Shown here: piece after piece, positions 21,690 to 32,474 of the stretch
Position numbering within the stretch: position 1 is the first letter of the stretch
How the letters are laid out: each line of letters begins with the position of its first letter
Assembly: GCF_002099425.1 (NCBI RefSeq)
Contig: NW_018343964.1
Span: 9,960,001 to 10,024,000, forward strand
Length of the DNA stretch: 64,000 nucleotides
Source of the DNA: Phascolarctos cinereus
Taxonomy: Eukaryota > Chordata > Mammalia > Diprotodontia > Phascolarctidae
Direction: 5' to 3'
The notes under the pieces: model-generated
The model's input: only the letters and a program-made list of their open reading frames with translations
Told to the model about the DNA's origin: nothing
Database searches by the model: none
Translations under genes and position numbers: made by a program

Positions 21690-22235
21690 GTTATTAAATT
21701 TTGTGATTGTTCAGCGACACCATCTCTTGGTATCTGACCTATTGCTCTACCTAAGGTCTTCAGCACCTCTTCTGTGGACTGCTGCTTCCAGTTTCTTTTC
21801 CTGTTCAATCCATCCAGCTCAGAGCTGCCAAAGTCATATTCCTGTAGATTTGGAGCTTAGGAAAAACAACAACAAGCTTAGTGGCTCTCCAATGTCTCTG
21901 TGATAAAATGAAGACTATTTACCCTTGCATTTAAATCCCTCCACAATCTGACTTCCATCTACTTTACCAGCCTTATTTACTACTTCCCTCATGAACTACA
22001 TTTTAGCCAAATGAGAGTACCTGAACTCAATATTCTTTCTCCGGACTCCAAGAATCCACTATATGAGTCATCTTTCAGGTCTGGAAAGTACTTCTCATTT
22101 TCACCTCACAGAATCTTTATCTTTCCTACAAGGCTCAAATCAGTTATTACTTCCTTGGTGAAGCATTCTCTGATTGCAATAGATGTTAGTATTCTCTCCC
22201 TGTTCAATTTTCTTTGTATTATATTTATGTAATGT
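21690..22235 (+). repeat. L2/L3-type LINE body
   Basis: 'tttaaatccctccacaatctgacttccatctactttaccagccttattt', 'acttccttggtgaagcattctctgattgc' follow L2-like 3' ORF sequence. A short insertion-like 'gaaaaacaacaacaag' sits at about 21,863. Confidence 0.6.
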
Positions 22236-22695
22236 GGGTAAACTGGCTTGCTGGGACCATTCTTTTGTAGCATGTTCCTTACATAGTTCTAGTTGACTGC
22301 ATAGAGGCTTGGGCTAACCTATTTCCTGCTTTTTGTGAGCAGTACTGGTTTGCATTATGCAGTGATTAAGAGTACCCTTAATCTAATTGGCTATTGAACA
22401 GGAAGAGCTCAGGCTTATACAAAGCCAAGTTGCTGGACTTGGGAGATTCTCTTTTTTTTCTGGCTCTTAAGCATATGTACTATTTCATGCTGGTCCAAAA
22501 AGTCAGGTGGGGAACAGAGTAGATGCTCTTCACCCAGACTGCATGTGGCCCTGAACACATGGCTGGCTGCCTCTTTTGTGAATGTTTTTTCCTTTGATCT
22601 TAGGTGCACAAGTATCCCATGTTTGATGTGTCCATGATTCATAATAATCTTACAAGTTTTGAGAAGTCCAAAGGTTTTGGGAGGTGGTAGCTGCA
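22236..22695. other. Unassigned intronic stretch
   Basis: No repeat or gene recognised; the 75-codon antisense frame here has no family signature. Confidence 0.4.
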
Positions 22696-22699
22696 GTAT

Positions 22700-22930
22700 C
22701 CCTAGAAAAGAGGTTTTTAATCTTTTTTGCGTTACAGACCCCTTTGATAGTGTGGTGAAGCCTTAGAATGCTTTTACATGCATAAAATAAAATATATAGG
22801 ATTGTAAAGAAAAACAAAGATTAGTGAGAATAAAGATGTAATTTTTTCCAGGTTCATAGCCCTCCTGAAAACTTTCCAAAGACACCTCCTCCCCCCTAGG
22901 TATCACAGGTTAAGAATCTCTGCCCTATAA
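22700..22930. mobile_element. Non-autonomous DNA transposon (MITE) with inverted termini
   Basis: It starts 'gaggtttttaatctttt' and ends 'aggttaagaatctct', which are imperfect inverted repeats. The body 'acagacccctttgatagtgtggtgaagcc' is a recurrent vertebrate hAT-type word. No coding capacity. Confidence 0.6.
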
Positions 22931-23498
22931 CATCAGTGGCTGATGACAGCAGAAGCATTTGTATAAGAAGCAGAGGGACACATCTGAGGACAGACATAGA
23001 TATATAAAGACAATTAACCAAAGAAAGAGATACCTTCAGGGAGTGTGACTCCCACTATGACAGAGCAAAGTACCTTCTATGGACTCAAAAAAGGAGAAAA
23101 TCCTAGGAGCTCAGCAGAGAGCTATACCAAAGGAAGTAAGTAAGACCTCTATGGGGGGAGAAAAGACTTCTATTATCAGAATTTGTGTTACTGCTTGGCC
23201 ACATGTGTTCCCTACATGTGTGCTTCACGTTATTATATTGTCTTCCCATGGACATATGTATATTTGTAGTTGAGTATATACCCCATACTTTTCCAGGGAC
23301 TGTTTTATGCCAGTTTGTTAAGGACAAACATACTGATGAGAACGCAAAAGCTACACTTTTAGAAGCATAGCTCTATAGGGTCTCAGGTTTAGTCAGATGC
23401 TCTCTGAGAGACCCAGTCCTCAAGTGTGAGTGCAAGTTTGGGATGTATTCCGTGGGTGGAAGCTGTACTTATTTGTGTGTGTGTATATATATATATAG
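22931..23498. other. Unassigned intronic stretch
   Basis: No family recognised; a short TA/TG patch lies at 23,475-23,500. Confidence 0.4.
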
Positions 23499-23499
23499 T

Positions 23500-23630
23500 G
23501 TCCTCCTCCAGTAGATGTAAGCTCCTTGAGGACAGATAGTTTTGTGTTTTTGTATCCCCACCACCGAGTACAGTGCTTTGTACATAGTAGGTACTTAATA
23601 AATATTTGTTGAATTATTATTGAATTGAAT
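23500..23630 (+). repeat. L2 3' terminus
   Basis: 'gatgtaagctccttgaggacagatagttttgtg', 'ccgagtacagtgctttgtacatagtaggtacttaataaatatttgttga'. Confidence 0.85.
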
Positions 23631-23744
23631 ATTTAGAATGCTTCTTAAACACCTGTTTTAAAAAGATCATATGTAGTTAATCCTATAAGTATTTCTTGAT
23701 TGGGAGTTTGTATTTGATAGTAGATTTTATTTCATTATTTTATT

Positions 23745-24635
23745 TTTAAAAATAATTGTTATTGATACCTTTTTTTAACAACATGAAAATTTCCCCAGTA
23801 TCCCTTCTTCCCCTCCCAGTGAGCCACCCAATATAACAAATAATATTTTTTAAACTTAGGGGAAAAAAGGAAAAGAAGATAAAAAAACTAGCAAAACTGA
23901 TCAGTACATCCAAAAAAGTCAGAAAATATGTGCAGTGTAACACACTGGTGGACCAGACTGTAAAGGGTGAAGTGGGGGGGAAGGTCTCATATCTCTTCTT
24001 TAAAAGAGAGGCTTATTTTTTGTAATTTTGCAACATCTATTGTTGATTGTTTTATGGTTCTTTACATTATTGTAGTCATTGTGTAAATTGTTTTCTTGTC
24101 TGCTTACTTTACTGTTCATGTAGTTGTTTCCATGTTTCTCTGTATTCCTCTTATTTGTCATTTCTCGTAGCACAATAATATTCCATTACATTCATGTGCC
24201 ACAATTTGTTTAGCCATTCCCCCAGTTGATGGGCATCTACTTTGTTTACAATTTTTTGCTACTACAAAAAGTGCTGCTATTTTGGTGTATATGGGGTATA
24301 AACCTAGTGGGATCCCTTAGTCAAAGGAAATGGACATTTTTAGTCACCTTATTTGCATAACTTCAAGTTATCTTGCTAAAATGTTATAGTGTTTCATTGC
24401 TCCATCAGTGTGCATATCCCTACAAATCCTCCTCCATCATTGACTAGTTCCGTCTTTTGTCATATTTGCCACTTTGCAGAGTGTGAGGTGAAATGTCAGG
24501 GTTGTTTTGGTTTGCATTTCTTTTATAATTAGTGATTTGAAGTGTTCTTTCATTTGGTATAAATAATATACAATCTTTTTTTTGAGAGTTGTTCATATCC
24601 TTTGATCATTTATCTATTGGAGAATGGCTGTTGTG
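23745..24635 (-). mobile_element. 5'-truncated L1 LINE 3' end
   Basis: The reversed 3' UTR (gaaaatatgtgcagtgtaac, ggtctcatatctcttcttt) is followed by the reversed ORF2 end ('ccattacattcatgtgcca', 'ccattcccccagttgatgggcatc', 'ctttgatcatttatctattggagaatgg'). 5' truncated at about 24,635. Confidence 0.85.
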
Positions 24636-24639
24636 ATAA

Positions 24640-25480
24640 TAGATTTTATTTTGATTTTAATAGTTTTATTGTTGCCTTTTGTTTTTACTTTACAGACATT
24701 TCTTCTTAATTCTCCTGTCCCCCTTGAATTCTTCTTGGAACAACAAAAAATTATTTAAGCAAAATAAACCAACAAGGCAACTGTGTTTGACAGCTCCACA
24801 TCTGTAGCGGTTTCTCTTGTTACTTTGACTTACTATCCTTTTAAAAAAGTCATATTGATATCTTTTATTTTTACCTCTTCGTTTTTAATATGCCCTTTCC
24901 CTCTAGAAGAGGAGGGCCACCCTTATAACAAAGGAAGCAGTTAAATAAGACTAATTGGGTTGCACAGTGTATGCAACATTCTATGCTTAACAGTTCCTCC
25001 TGCATCCCAACTATCAAGAGGGAGGTGCTTCCTTGTTTCTTCTCCAGGGCCAGGTTTGGAGGATCAACCTGAGTATTTCTGTCAGTCTAGGACCCCCTAG
25101 CCATTTTGTGGAACTCTGGAGTTGGTGGGTTCAGTACCTGGAGGTACTGGGTAGTGGTGACTTTAATTAGTACATGACATATCTTTAGGAAGGAAACCTA
25201 TTGATGCTTTTTTTTGTTCCCGCCATCACTGTTACTTTGCAGTGCCTTCTCCTTTTCCCTCTTCCTTGTAACAAAGAAGTTAAGCAAAACAAATCAACAT
25301 GTTGGTTATGTCTGATAACTGTATGCTTCATTCAGCACCTGTGATTTGCCACCTGTGATGTTTTTTGTCAGTTCTTTGGAGTCAAGATTAGTCATTGTAT
25401 TGGTAAGCATTGTTTTTCCTTATATTATTGTGGTCATTATGTAAAATGTTCTCTTAATTCTGTAAATCTTTGTTCTGCAT
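24640..25480 (-). mobile_element. Cluster of L1 3' UTR fragments
   Basis: Three segments repeat the same motifs: 'taagcaaaataaaccaacaaggcaactgtgtttgacag' (24,757), 'gggttgcacagtgtatgcaacattctatg' (24,958) and 'ttaagcaaaacaaatcaacatgttggttatgtctgataac' (25,280). They look like 3' UTRs of related old L1s in the same orientation. Confidence 0.55.
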
Positions 25481-25864
25481 TCGTCTCATCTGTCTTAAGC
25501 AGGTAGTGAATCCAAGAGAAAGAGAGACTGAGGATGTCAGTCAGAGAGACTGTGAGACTAAGAAATTCCAAAATAGAACGACAGGGCAATTTGGGTTTCA
25601 AGTTTGAGAAAATTCTGTTGCCTTTTGAGTGAAAGTGATGTGCTATTATATTAGAACACATTTTATCCCAGGTGCTCTGGCACCCCAACCATGTTTCACC
25701 CTCTTCTGCTGCCCTACTGCTGCTACACTCTGGAAACTGGGCCTCCAGAAACCGTGCCTGAGATGTGGTAAGCCATTCAGTTTTGGAACTAATCCCTTGG
25801 GTTATGCTGTTCTGATTGGTGGAAACCTATCTATCTAGCTGGTACCATGTTCCATTGGTCACCT
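25481..25864. other. Unassigned intronic stretch
   Basis: Nothing recognised. Confidence 0.4.
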
Positions 25865-25942
25865 CTGGCATCTTTTAGGATGTAAGCTTGTATAGAGTAG
25901 GAATTGTTTCATTCTTTGTATTTATATTGGCAGTGCCTACAG
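25865..25942 (+). repeat. L2 3' fragment
   Basis: 'ggatgtaagcttgtatagagtaggaattgtttcattctttgtatttatattggcagtgcc'. Confidence 0.65.
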
Positions 25943-26400
25943 ATAGTCAACATTTATTAAGCTCTTGTTATGTACCAGGTGCTGTGCTAAGCTCTAAGCA
26001 AAACCACTATCCTTGCCCTCAAGGAGGTGAGTTTCTAATGAGGGAGACCACAAACAAACTAGATATACCCTGTGTAAATGGAACTAATCTCAGAGGGAGG
26101 GCTCTAGGTGTAGGGAATCAGAAAAGGCCTCTTGTAAAAGGTAGGATTTGCAGTTGAAGGAATTCCTGAGGGGGAGGTAGTGAGAAGAAGTAGCATTCCA
26201 GATAGGGCTGGTTGGGAGCAGGTGGGAAGTCAGTGAAAGACATGGAATTGGGAGACAGAAAATGGGCCACAGTCCCTGGATCATGGAGTAAGTGGTGGAG
26301 AGTAAAGTAAGAAGATTGGAAAGGTAGTGACTTCAGCCAGATGGTGAAGGGCTTAAAAAAATCCCAGAGGACTTTATATTGCCAGGCAGATCTTAATAAA
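25943..26400 (-). repeat. L2 3' region
   Basis: 'caacatttattaagctcttgttatgtaccaggtgctgtgctaagctct', 'ccttgccctcaaggaggtga', 'agcattccagatagggctgg', 'gaagattggaaaggtagtga' give a long reversed L2. A further L2 3'-end word follows at 26,393-26,415. Confidence 0.85.
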
Positions 26401-26689
26401 TGCTTGTAGATTGATTGATTTCCCTGTCATTCCTCTTGCCAGGCCACCACTCCCTTATGTGTGTTGAATCTTTAAAATATTCATCATCATAATAAAAATA
26501 ACTATTGCCATTAATCTTCAAAGTCATTGAAAATATACCAAGAAGTCTCCCTTTGATGTCATCCATCTAATTCTTCATACTTCTGTCATTGAACTTGGTT
26601 TTCTTAAGAACTAGCATTTTAGATACAGGAGGAAAAGCCCCCTAAGATAAAATTTTCATCCACTTTTTTCCTCTTTTATGTCAGTTTTG

Positions 26690-26945
26690 CAATCAATAAA
26701 CATTAAGCACCTGAGGTGCCTGGCAGTCTACTTAGCACTAGAGATAGAGATAAAAGAAAAATAGTTCCTGCCCTCAAGGAACACACATTTAATAACAAAG
26801 GAGACTAGCACTTACTTAGTTATATATGAAACACATAAAAACACATATACAGTAATCTTGGGGGCAAGGAATAATAACTTGTGGAACTGGAAAGACCTCA
26901 TGCAGAAATTGGTACTTGAGTTGAGACTTGAAGGAAACCAGTGAC
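26690..26945 (-). repeat. L2 3' region
   Basis: 'caataaacattaagcacctgaggtgcctggcag', 'agttcctgccctcaaggaac', 'tggaaagacctcatgcagaaattggtacttgagttgagacttgaagg'. Confidence 0.82.
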
Positions 26946-27189
26946 CCATGGACACTGTGTAAATAAATTGTTTTCTTGTGCTTTTTAGGAATGTAGTCTT
27001 TTGGAACGGGTGGAGAATTTTTAGGATAATATAGTAACCAGCCCCACCTTGTTTTAGAGATGACCCTTGGGTCTTACCCAACTTAGTAAAATACCAGATG
27101 GTCTGGATTCAAACTAGGTCTTTTGACTCCAAATTCAGTCAGCTTTCCACCTTAACACACTGCCTTTCTCATCAAAATAACATGGTGGT

Positions 27190-27385
27190 ATTTTTAGCAT
27201 TAAAATGCTTTATTTAATAGATTTATAACATTGCATATTTGGAAGGCATCATTTTCATTCAGCCTCCTCAATTTACAGATGAGAAAACTGACACCTAAAG
27301 TAGAATAGGAAGTTAGTGGCTGAATTGGGCTTAAACTCCAGGTGTTCTGATTTTCAATATAGTGAGGCTACTGAGGTCACTAGTA
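27190..27385 (-). repeat. MIR-type SINE, diverged
   Basis: 'cctcctcaatttacagatgagaaaactgacacctaaag', 'gaagttagtggctgaattgggcttaaactccagg'. A second reversed MIR trace (ggattcaaactaggtcttttgactcc) lies at 27,104-27,130. Confidence 0.65.
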
Positions 27386-27480
27386 TGAGATGCCATACCT
27401 TTTGAAAGAAAATGTTGGGAATGGGAAGGAACTTTTAAAAGATATTTAATTGGTCTTGCTAGTAGATCTAGATGAATCTA

Positions 27481-27635
27481 TTCTTTTTTTTTTTTGCGAG
27501 GCAATTGGGGTTAAGTGACTTGCCCAGGGTCACACAGCTAGTGAGTATCATGTGTCTGAGGCTAGATTTGAACTCAGCTCCTCCTGACTTCAGGGCCGGT
27601 GCTCTATCTACTCGCCATCTAGCTGCTCCCCCCCC
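27481..27635 (-). repeat. tRNA-derived SINE with perfect 15-base duplication
   Basis: T-rich tail at 27,483-27,495, then 'ggggttaagtgacttgcccagggtcacacagctagtgag' and a reversed head ending 'catctagctgctcccc'. ATCTAGATGAATCTA flanks it at 27,466-27,480 and 27,636-27,650. Tail plus clean duplication mark L1-driven insertion. Confidence 0.93.
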
Positions 27636-28109
27636 ATCTAGATGAATCTAGATGATATTTGTTTCTTTATAAAGCATTCTTCAGTCACCATCATTCTGTT
27701 CTTTAAAAATCAAAATAAGATGTGAAAAAGTGAGTAATAACAGTTTAAAAAATGTTTTATAATGCACCTGGATGAGATCAGTCATGTGGTCATTTAAGTG
27801 TGAGAATTTCATTTTTAATTGTTTTCATCTGAAAGATTTGATGAGTATAAGAACAATATTCTTGTAAGTAATTTTGCTTTTTTGGTACTACTACATCTTG
27901 ATCAGGTTTACTTTTAGTTACCATGGATAGAATCCACATTTGGCACACTCTTTGAGTCTTTCTGTTAAATCTTCCACATCTAAACTTCTGAATATTTTCT
28001 TGTTCAAGTTAGTAAATTCTGTTGTAATTAAGGAGTGAGATATATTGGTTTATAAAAAGTTTCAAATTCTATTGAGCTGTGGTCTTTTGAGTAAGGTAAT
28101 GTAGCTAAT

Positions 28110-28168
28110 GTGTGTGTGTATATATATATACATATGTATATATGTATATATATGTATATGTATGTATT
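28110..28168. repeat. TG/TATA microsatellite
   Basis: (TG)n passes into TATATACATATGTATA-type alternating sequence at the edge of an L1 3' end. Confidence 0.85.
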
Positions 28169-28169
28169 T

Positions 28170-29012
28170 TTTAAAAATAAATTTTAATTGGATCTTTTTT
28201 TAACATCACCTCCAGTATCTCACCTTTCCCTCCTACCAGAGAGACATTCTGTATCACAAATAATATTAAAAAAAAAAAGAAGAGAAAAAATGAGCAAAAC
28301 TGTTTAATATATCAAATAGTCTGAAAATACGTGCAGTATTGTTGTTTGTTGTTGGTCCTTTTAGGACCAATAACATCAGGAGGGTGATGTCTTGACTTGT
28401 AAGTGAATTGGATTTAAGTGAGGCAGAACTGTGCAAAGTCATCAGCCTCATTCTCTCCTCCAGAGTTATTGGAGTCCAATGGCAAGACATGGGTGAAGAC
28501 TACTGGCCATGACCCTGGATGCAGTGGCCTTTTTAAACTAAGGTCTTTCCCAGGTCTCAATTTGACTGAAGCAATGCCCATTTAGTAATTAAAAGCTAGG
28601 TAAGAATTGAGGCAAAAATGGCTTAGTTTGCCTTCATAAAAGAATCGTTCTGAGAGGGGAAGAACCTTAGAGTTTCTGGTCAGAACAGAAACAGTGGGCA
28701 GCATACTCTTGGATGGAGTGGGAGGAAATCTCATATCTCTTCTTTGGAGTTATGCTTATTATTTGTAATTTTCTAACATTGACTGTTAATTGTTTTTGTG
28801 CTGGTTCTTTCCATTTACGTTGTTTTTTATTGTTTCCTTGGTTCTCCTTGGGGTATGTCAGTGTAATAGTGGAATCTCTGGATCAAGGGGTATGGATATT
28901 TTAGTCGCTTTATTTACAGAATTACAATTTGTTTTCCTAAATGGTTATACTGATTCGTAGCTTTAGTAACAATGTACTTGAGTGCCTATCTTCCTACAAC
29001 TATTCCAACTCG
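28170..29012 (-). mobile_element. L1 LINE 3' end, interrupted by a SINE
   Basis: Reversed L1 3' UTR at 28,170-28,340 resumes at 28,705-29,012 ('aaatctcatatctcttctttgg', 'tttacagaattacaatttg'). It parallels the copy at 23,745-24,635 base for base over long stretches. Confidence 0.78.
28341..28697 (-). repeat. RTE-type SINE/LINE fragment with (CAA) tail, inserted in L1
   Basis: Read in reverse it ends 'ggaccaacaacaaacaac', an RTE-like tail. The body 'aataacatcaggagggtgatgtcttgacttgtaagtgaattggatttaagtgag' is a frequent marsupial repeat whose Repbase name I cannot fix. GCAGTAT/GCAGCAT flanks it at 28,333-28,339 and 28,698-28,704. Confidence 0.6.
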
Positions 29013-29026
29013 CCTGATATTTCTTA

Positions 29027-29187
29027 ATTATTATTATTATTATTTTTTAGGCATTTAAGGTTAAGTGACTTGCCTAGGGTCACACAGCTGGTAAATGTCA
29101 AGTGTTTGGTCTGAGGCTGGATTTGAACTCAGGTCCTCCTGACTTCAGGGCCAGTGCTCTATTCACTGTACCACCTAGCTGCCCCTT
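29027..29187 (-). repeat. tRNA-derived SINE with perfect 15-base duplication
   Basis: A (TTA)n/T-rich tail precedes 'ggttaagtgacttgcctagggtcacacagctgg' and the reversed head 'ccacctagctgcccc'. GCCTGATATTTCTTA flanks it at 29,012-29,026 and 29,188-29,202. Confidence 0.94.
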
Positions 29188-29424
29188 GCCTGATATTTCT
29201 TAAAATTTAATTTATTACTAAGTACAGAAGGAAAACACATTCATATATATATAGGGATAGGAACTAGACACATCCATATATGTCACATCAAATTGTAGAA
29301 GCTATTCTTATTTTTAATTGCTTGATGCTAGAAGTGTCAAAATGCATTGAGTGAAATAATATGAGCTTTGTATTTCCGATCAATATACATTCCTGCACTC
29401 ATTTATATATTCATTGAACAGTAT

Positions 29425-29585
29425 TTAATAGCAGGGTAGAAGGAACACTTGACTTGGCTAAAAACCTGGCCCCTGACATTTATTAGCTGTGTGACCCAGG
29501 AAAAGTCATTTACTCTTTGAACCTTCGTTTCTGCATCTGCAAAATGTTGGATAATACTTGTGCCATATGTCTCACAGGTTTGTTT
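29425..29585 (+). repeat. MIR
   Basis: 'cctgacatttattagctgtgtgacccaggaaaagtcatttactctttgaaccttcgtttctgcatctgcaaaatg'. Confidence 0.8.
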
Positions 29586-29664
29586 TTAAGGAAGACACGT
29601 TAAAATTATACCTAAAGTGAGATACAACATAAGGAGCTACTGTTCATTTAAAAAAATTTCTAGA

Positions 29665-29890
29665 TAGAGAGCTTGACTTGGAGTCAGAAAGACTTGAATT
29701 CAAATCTTAGAAACTTACTAGCTATGTGACCTTGAGCAAGCCACATAAATCTGTGACTTCCTCAGCTTCAGTATTTGTAAAATGGGGATAGTAGTAACAC
29801 TTATGTCCCAGAGTCTTAGGATAAAATGAGATAATATAGGTAAAGCACTTTGCAGACTTTATAGTATTATATATGTTAAGCACTGGGTGA
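29665..29890 (+). repeat. CORE-SINE (MIR family)
   Basis: 'gacttggagtcagaaagacttgaattcaaatc', 'gctatgtgaccttgagcaagcc', 'gtaaaatggggatagtagtaacac', 'ggtaaagcactttgcagac'. Confidence 0.85.
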
Positions 29891-29929
29891 GATAAGGTGT
29901 AAGGATAAATAAGCTCCCAGAGGGCAGAA

Positions 29930-30125
29930 CTAGCAACAACAAGGTGGAAGCTGCCAAGAGGCGAATTTGGGAAAACTTCCTAAATAGAGCTATTCAAAAG
30001 TGAAATGAGGCTGCCTTTAAAGCAGAAATGAGTGATCACTTGTTGGGTATATGCTAGCAGGGATTCTTGTTCAGGAATGGCTTGGACTAGACTTCTTGTT
30101 CTGAAATTCTGTGATTGCTAGATTG
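29930..30125 (+). repeat. L3/CR1 LINE 3' fragment
   Basis: 'ggcagaactagcaac', 'ggaaaacttcctaaatag', 'gcaaaagtgaaatgaggctgcc'-like order and 'ggaatggcttggactagacttcttgttctgaaattctgtgatt' match the CR1/L3 3' end seen at 4,365. Confidence 0.72.
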
Positions 30126-30439
30126 AGATAGTTTTTGCCTTTAAGGAACTTGTTAATCTTTTTTTCTGCAGAATCTAGCTCGCTCTCATGCTAAGTTGAC
30201 AATAAATTTTCTAAGAGTAAATGAATAACTTTAAATCATCATTAACTAGTTCTGCAATGTGGCATTATATTACGTTATATTATATTATATTTATTTTAAA
30301 AATAGTAATAGCTGACATCTACAATAGAAAGCACTATAAAATTTGCAAAGCATTTTATTCCTCAGACAGTTCCTACTTTTGGGTCAGTCTATCAGGATTG
30401 GTGAAAGCCTTATGTAGTCAAGTTATGTTGCTCGGACTT

Positions 30440-31315
30440 GGCAGCTTATTAATTATGGAGGTGAGAGGGAGGTATTGACATGATTCCAGGAATGTGAATG
30501 TAGGTGATTAGATGGACAAAGGTGCTCTCAACAGAAAGAGGGATATTGGATTGGGGATTGAGGATGAACTTCTTTTTGGATGAATTCAGTTTCAGATGCC
30601 TGTGGTAAATCTAAGCAAAGATGTCTAATAGGTATTTTGTGATATTGGACTGGAGCTTAGGAGGGAAATGAAGGCTAAATAGACAGATCTGGGAATCTTC
30701 TGCTTGTAGTTAAATCCTGTAAGCTAATGAATCCTTCTAGAGAAGTAGTATATAGAGAATCATTCAGTCAACAGTCGTTCTACAAGCATTTACTAAGCAC
30801 TTTGTGAGAATACAAATACTAATAGAAAGAAGTGGTATCTGCCTTCAAGGAGCTTCCATACAAATGGACAAAGACTACATATAAAAGGGAGCTGGGGGTG
30901 GAAGTGGGTGAAGGGAAAGTTGATGTTGGAGAAAGTCCTGGAGAGCAATGAAGACTTGGTTGGCTTGGGCCTCCTCCTTGAATTAGAGGTTTCCGGAAAA
31001 GCTAGCCAATCAGAAAGTAAGTTCTCGGAGCAGAGGGTACTTCCAGGGTAAGAGATAGTCCAGGAGTGGAGTGAACTTCCAGGATAAAGAAGTTTCTGTG
31101 GCATGGTAGAAAAAGTCTTGTTGAGATGAATTAACAATTCATCCTGAAGAGGAACGAAGATTGGTGGACTAACCAGAGGGAGAGAAGAGAATGCAGCCCA
31201 GGACAGAGCCCTGCACAATATGCAGAATGTGTACAGATTAGGAGTGGGAAATGAGTGATAGTCATGAAGATGTGAAAAATGGCCAATAGTGTTAAGAAAA
31301 AAGAAGTCTGTATAG
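30440..31315 (-). repeat. L2 body and 3' region
   Basis: 'gaactt...ttcagatgcc' and 'gatgtctaataggtattt' are reversed L2 ORF2. 'caagcatttactaagcactttgtgagaatac' and 'ctgccttcaaggagcttcc' (30,784-30,855) are reversed L2 3' UTR, so at least two pieces are present. The long antisense frame is a fossil. Confidence 0.7.
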
Positions 31316-31650
31316 TTGTTAGGAAGGATGACAATTGAGGAAAAAAATTCACTTATAATGATATGGGTCATGAGGCAATCATCAATCACCATAACATCCA
31401 CCAATAGAAGTACTCAGAATTCTTCAATATCTGCAGGCAACTTGTTGTATTTAGAGCTTCTCTGGAACCTCTTCCACAAATATGGAAGCATTCAATGTTT
31501 AATACTTTCTAACAAGTGGTACTAGCAAGCACATTTCCTTATTTTTGTTTTTTACCTAATGTTAATTCTCAGAAGATTGCTGAACAGATTTATCTTTATG
31601 GTTGCATTTATCAAGAAATCTTGTGTGATCTTAACATATCAAAGGTCAGT
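31316..31650. other. Unassigned intronic stretch
   Basis: Nothing recognised between the L2 and the solo LTR. Confidence 0.4.
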
Positions 31651-31652
31651 GA

Positions 31653-32310
31653 TGTGTGGGATGCGACTCAAATTAAAAAACACTGAGAGGTGTTTCAGGG
31701 TAGGAACAGAAAGTTATTTATTTTCTATTCTCAAGAATAGGGTGTCCCTCCACCAGTATGCTCTGATGAGGGGAGACAGAGTACAGAAGCAGAAGCCATA
31801 TTAAATAACCCTAACGGGTAAATTCCCCCCTCCCACCAACTAGCCAATATTTGGCTCACAATACCATAGAAACAGAAAACAAAACGAAGAAACTATATAC
31901 ATATCTGTATTTAGCCCCTTAGTTTGCTGAAGTAATACCAAAGAAGCAATTAAAAATGTGCAGTCAAGCTAGACGCAGTTGTGTTGTGGCAAGGTTACCA
32001 CTGTAACGGGAATATAGCAACAGGTGTAACAACAAAATATAAGGGGGGGTTTCAAGGATTTCAGACTTGGTAAACTTTAACTTCTGCGATAACAATGGCA
32101 TAAAGGGGGGGGTACTTGGGGCTGGATTCCTGTAAATCAGGTGATTTCTAGTAAATCGAAACTTAGGCCTGTCGAGCTGCTATGCCTGCCTTGGCTCTCA
32201 ATACAATTTCTATTTATTCTTCTAAGAAGTCTTCACAGGACCCTTCATCCTACTCAACAAGAACCATTGACCCGCCTGAGGAGGCTTCACTTCTGAGAGT
32301 TCATCTCTCA
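31653..32310 (-). mobile_element. Solo LTR of an endogenous retrovirus (class II-like), fossil
   Basis: Read in reverse the 658-base unit starts TGAGAGATGAACTC and ends CCACACA, giving TG...CA ends. A six-base near-duplication (CAGTGA at 31,647-31,652, CAATGA at 32,311-32,316) flanks it. A polyadenylation signal lies near its 3' end, around 31,710-31,720. It has no internal viral genes, so it is a recombination remnant. The six-base duplication suggests class II (ERVK-like) ancestry. Mid-age judging by one mismatch in the duplication. Confidence 0.65.
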
Positions 32311-32474
32311 CAATGATTAATTGTATAGTAGGTAGAAGCAGTTAGGTGGTAAAGTAAATAGAGTGCTGAGCCTGGAGTCTAGAAGATCTCAGTTCAACCA
32401 GCCTCAAACTCTTATTATCTGTGTGACCCTGGGCTAATTTCTTGCCTCAGTTTCCCCAACTTTAAAATGGGGAT

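Noticed and set aside
24640-25480. Possible new satellite made of three similar segments
   Set aside because: The shared motifs are those of L1 3' UTRs in the same orientation; clustering of LINE fragments explains them better than tandem duplication.
29027-29187. CRISPR-like recurrence of near-identical 30-base words across the window
   Set aside because: The recurring words are SINE body segments in dispersed copies with separate duplications, in a vertebrate genome.
30793-31404. 203-codon antisense frame
   Set aside because: Lies across reversed L2 sequence and unassigned DNA; composition is Ser/Phe/Leu-rich with no domain, and an L2 fossil explains most of it.
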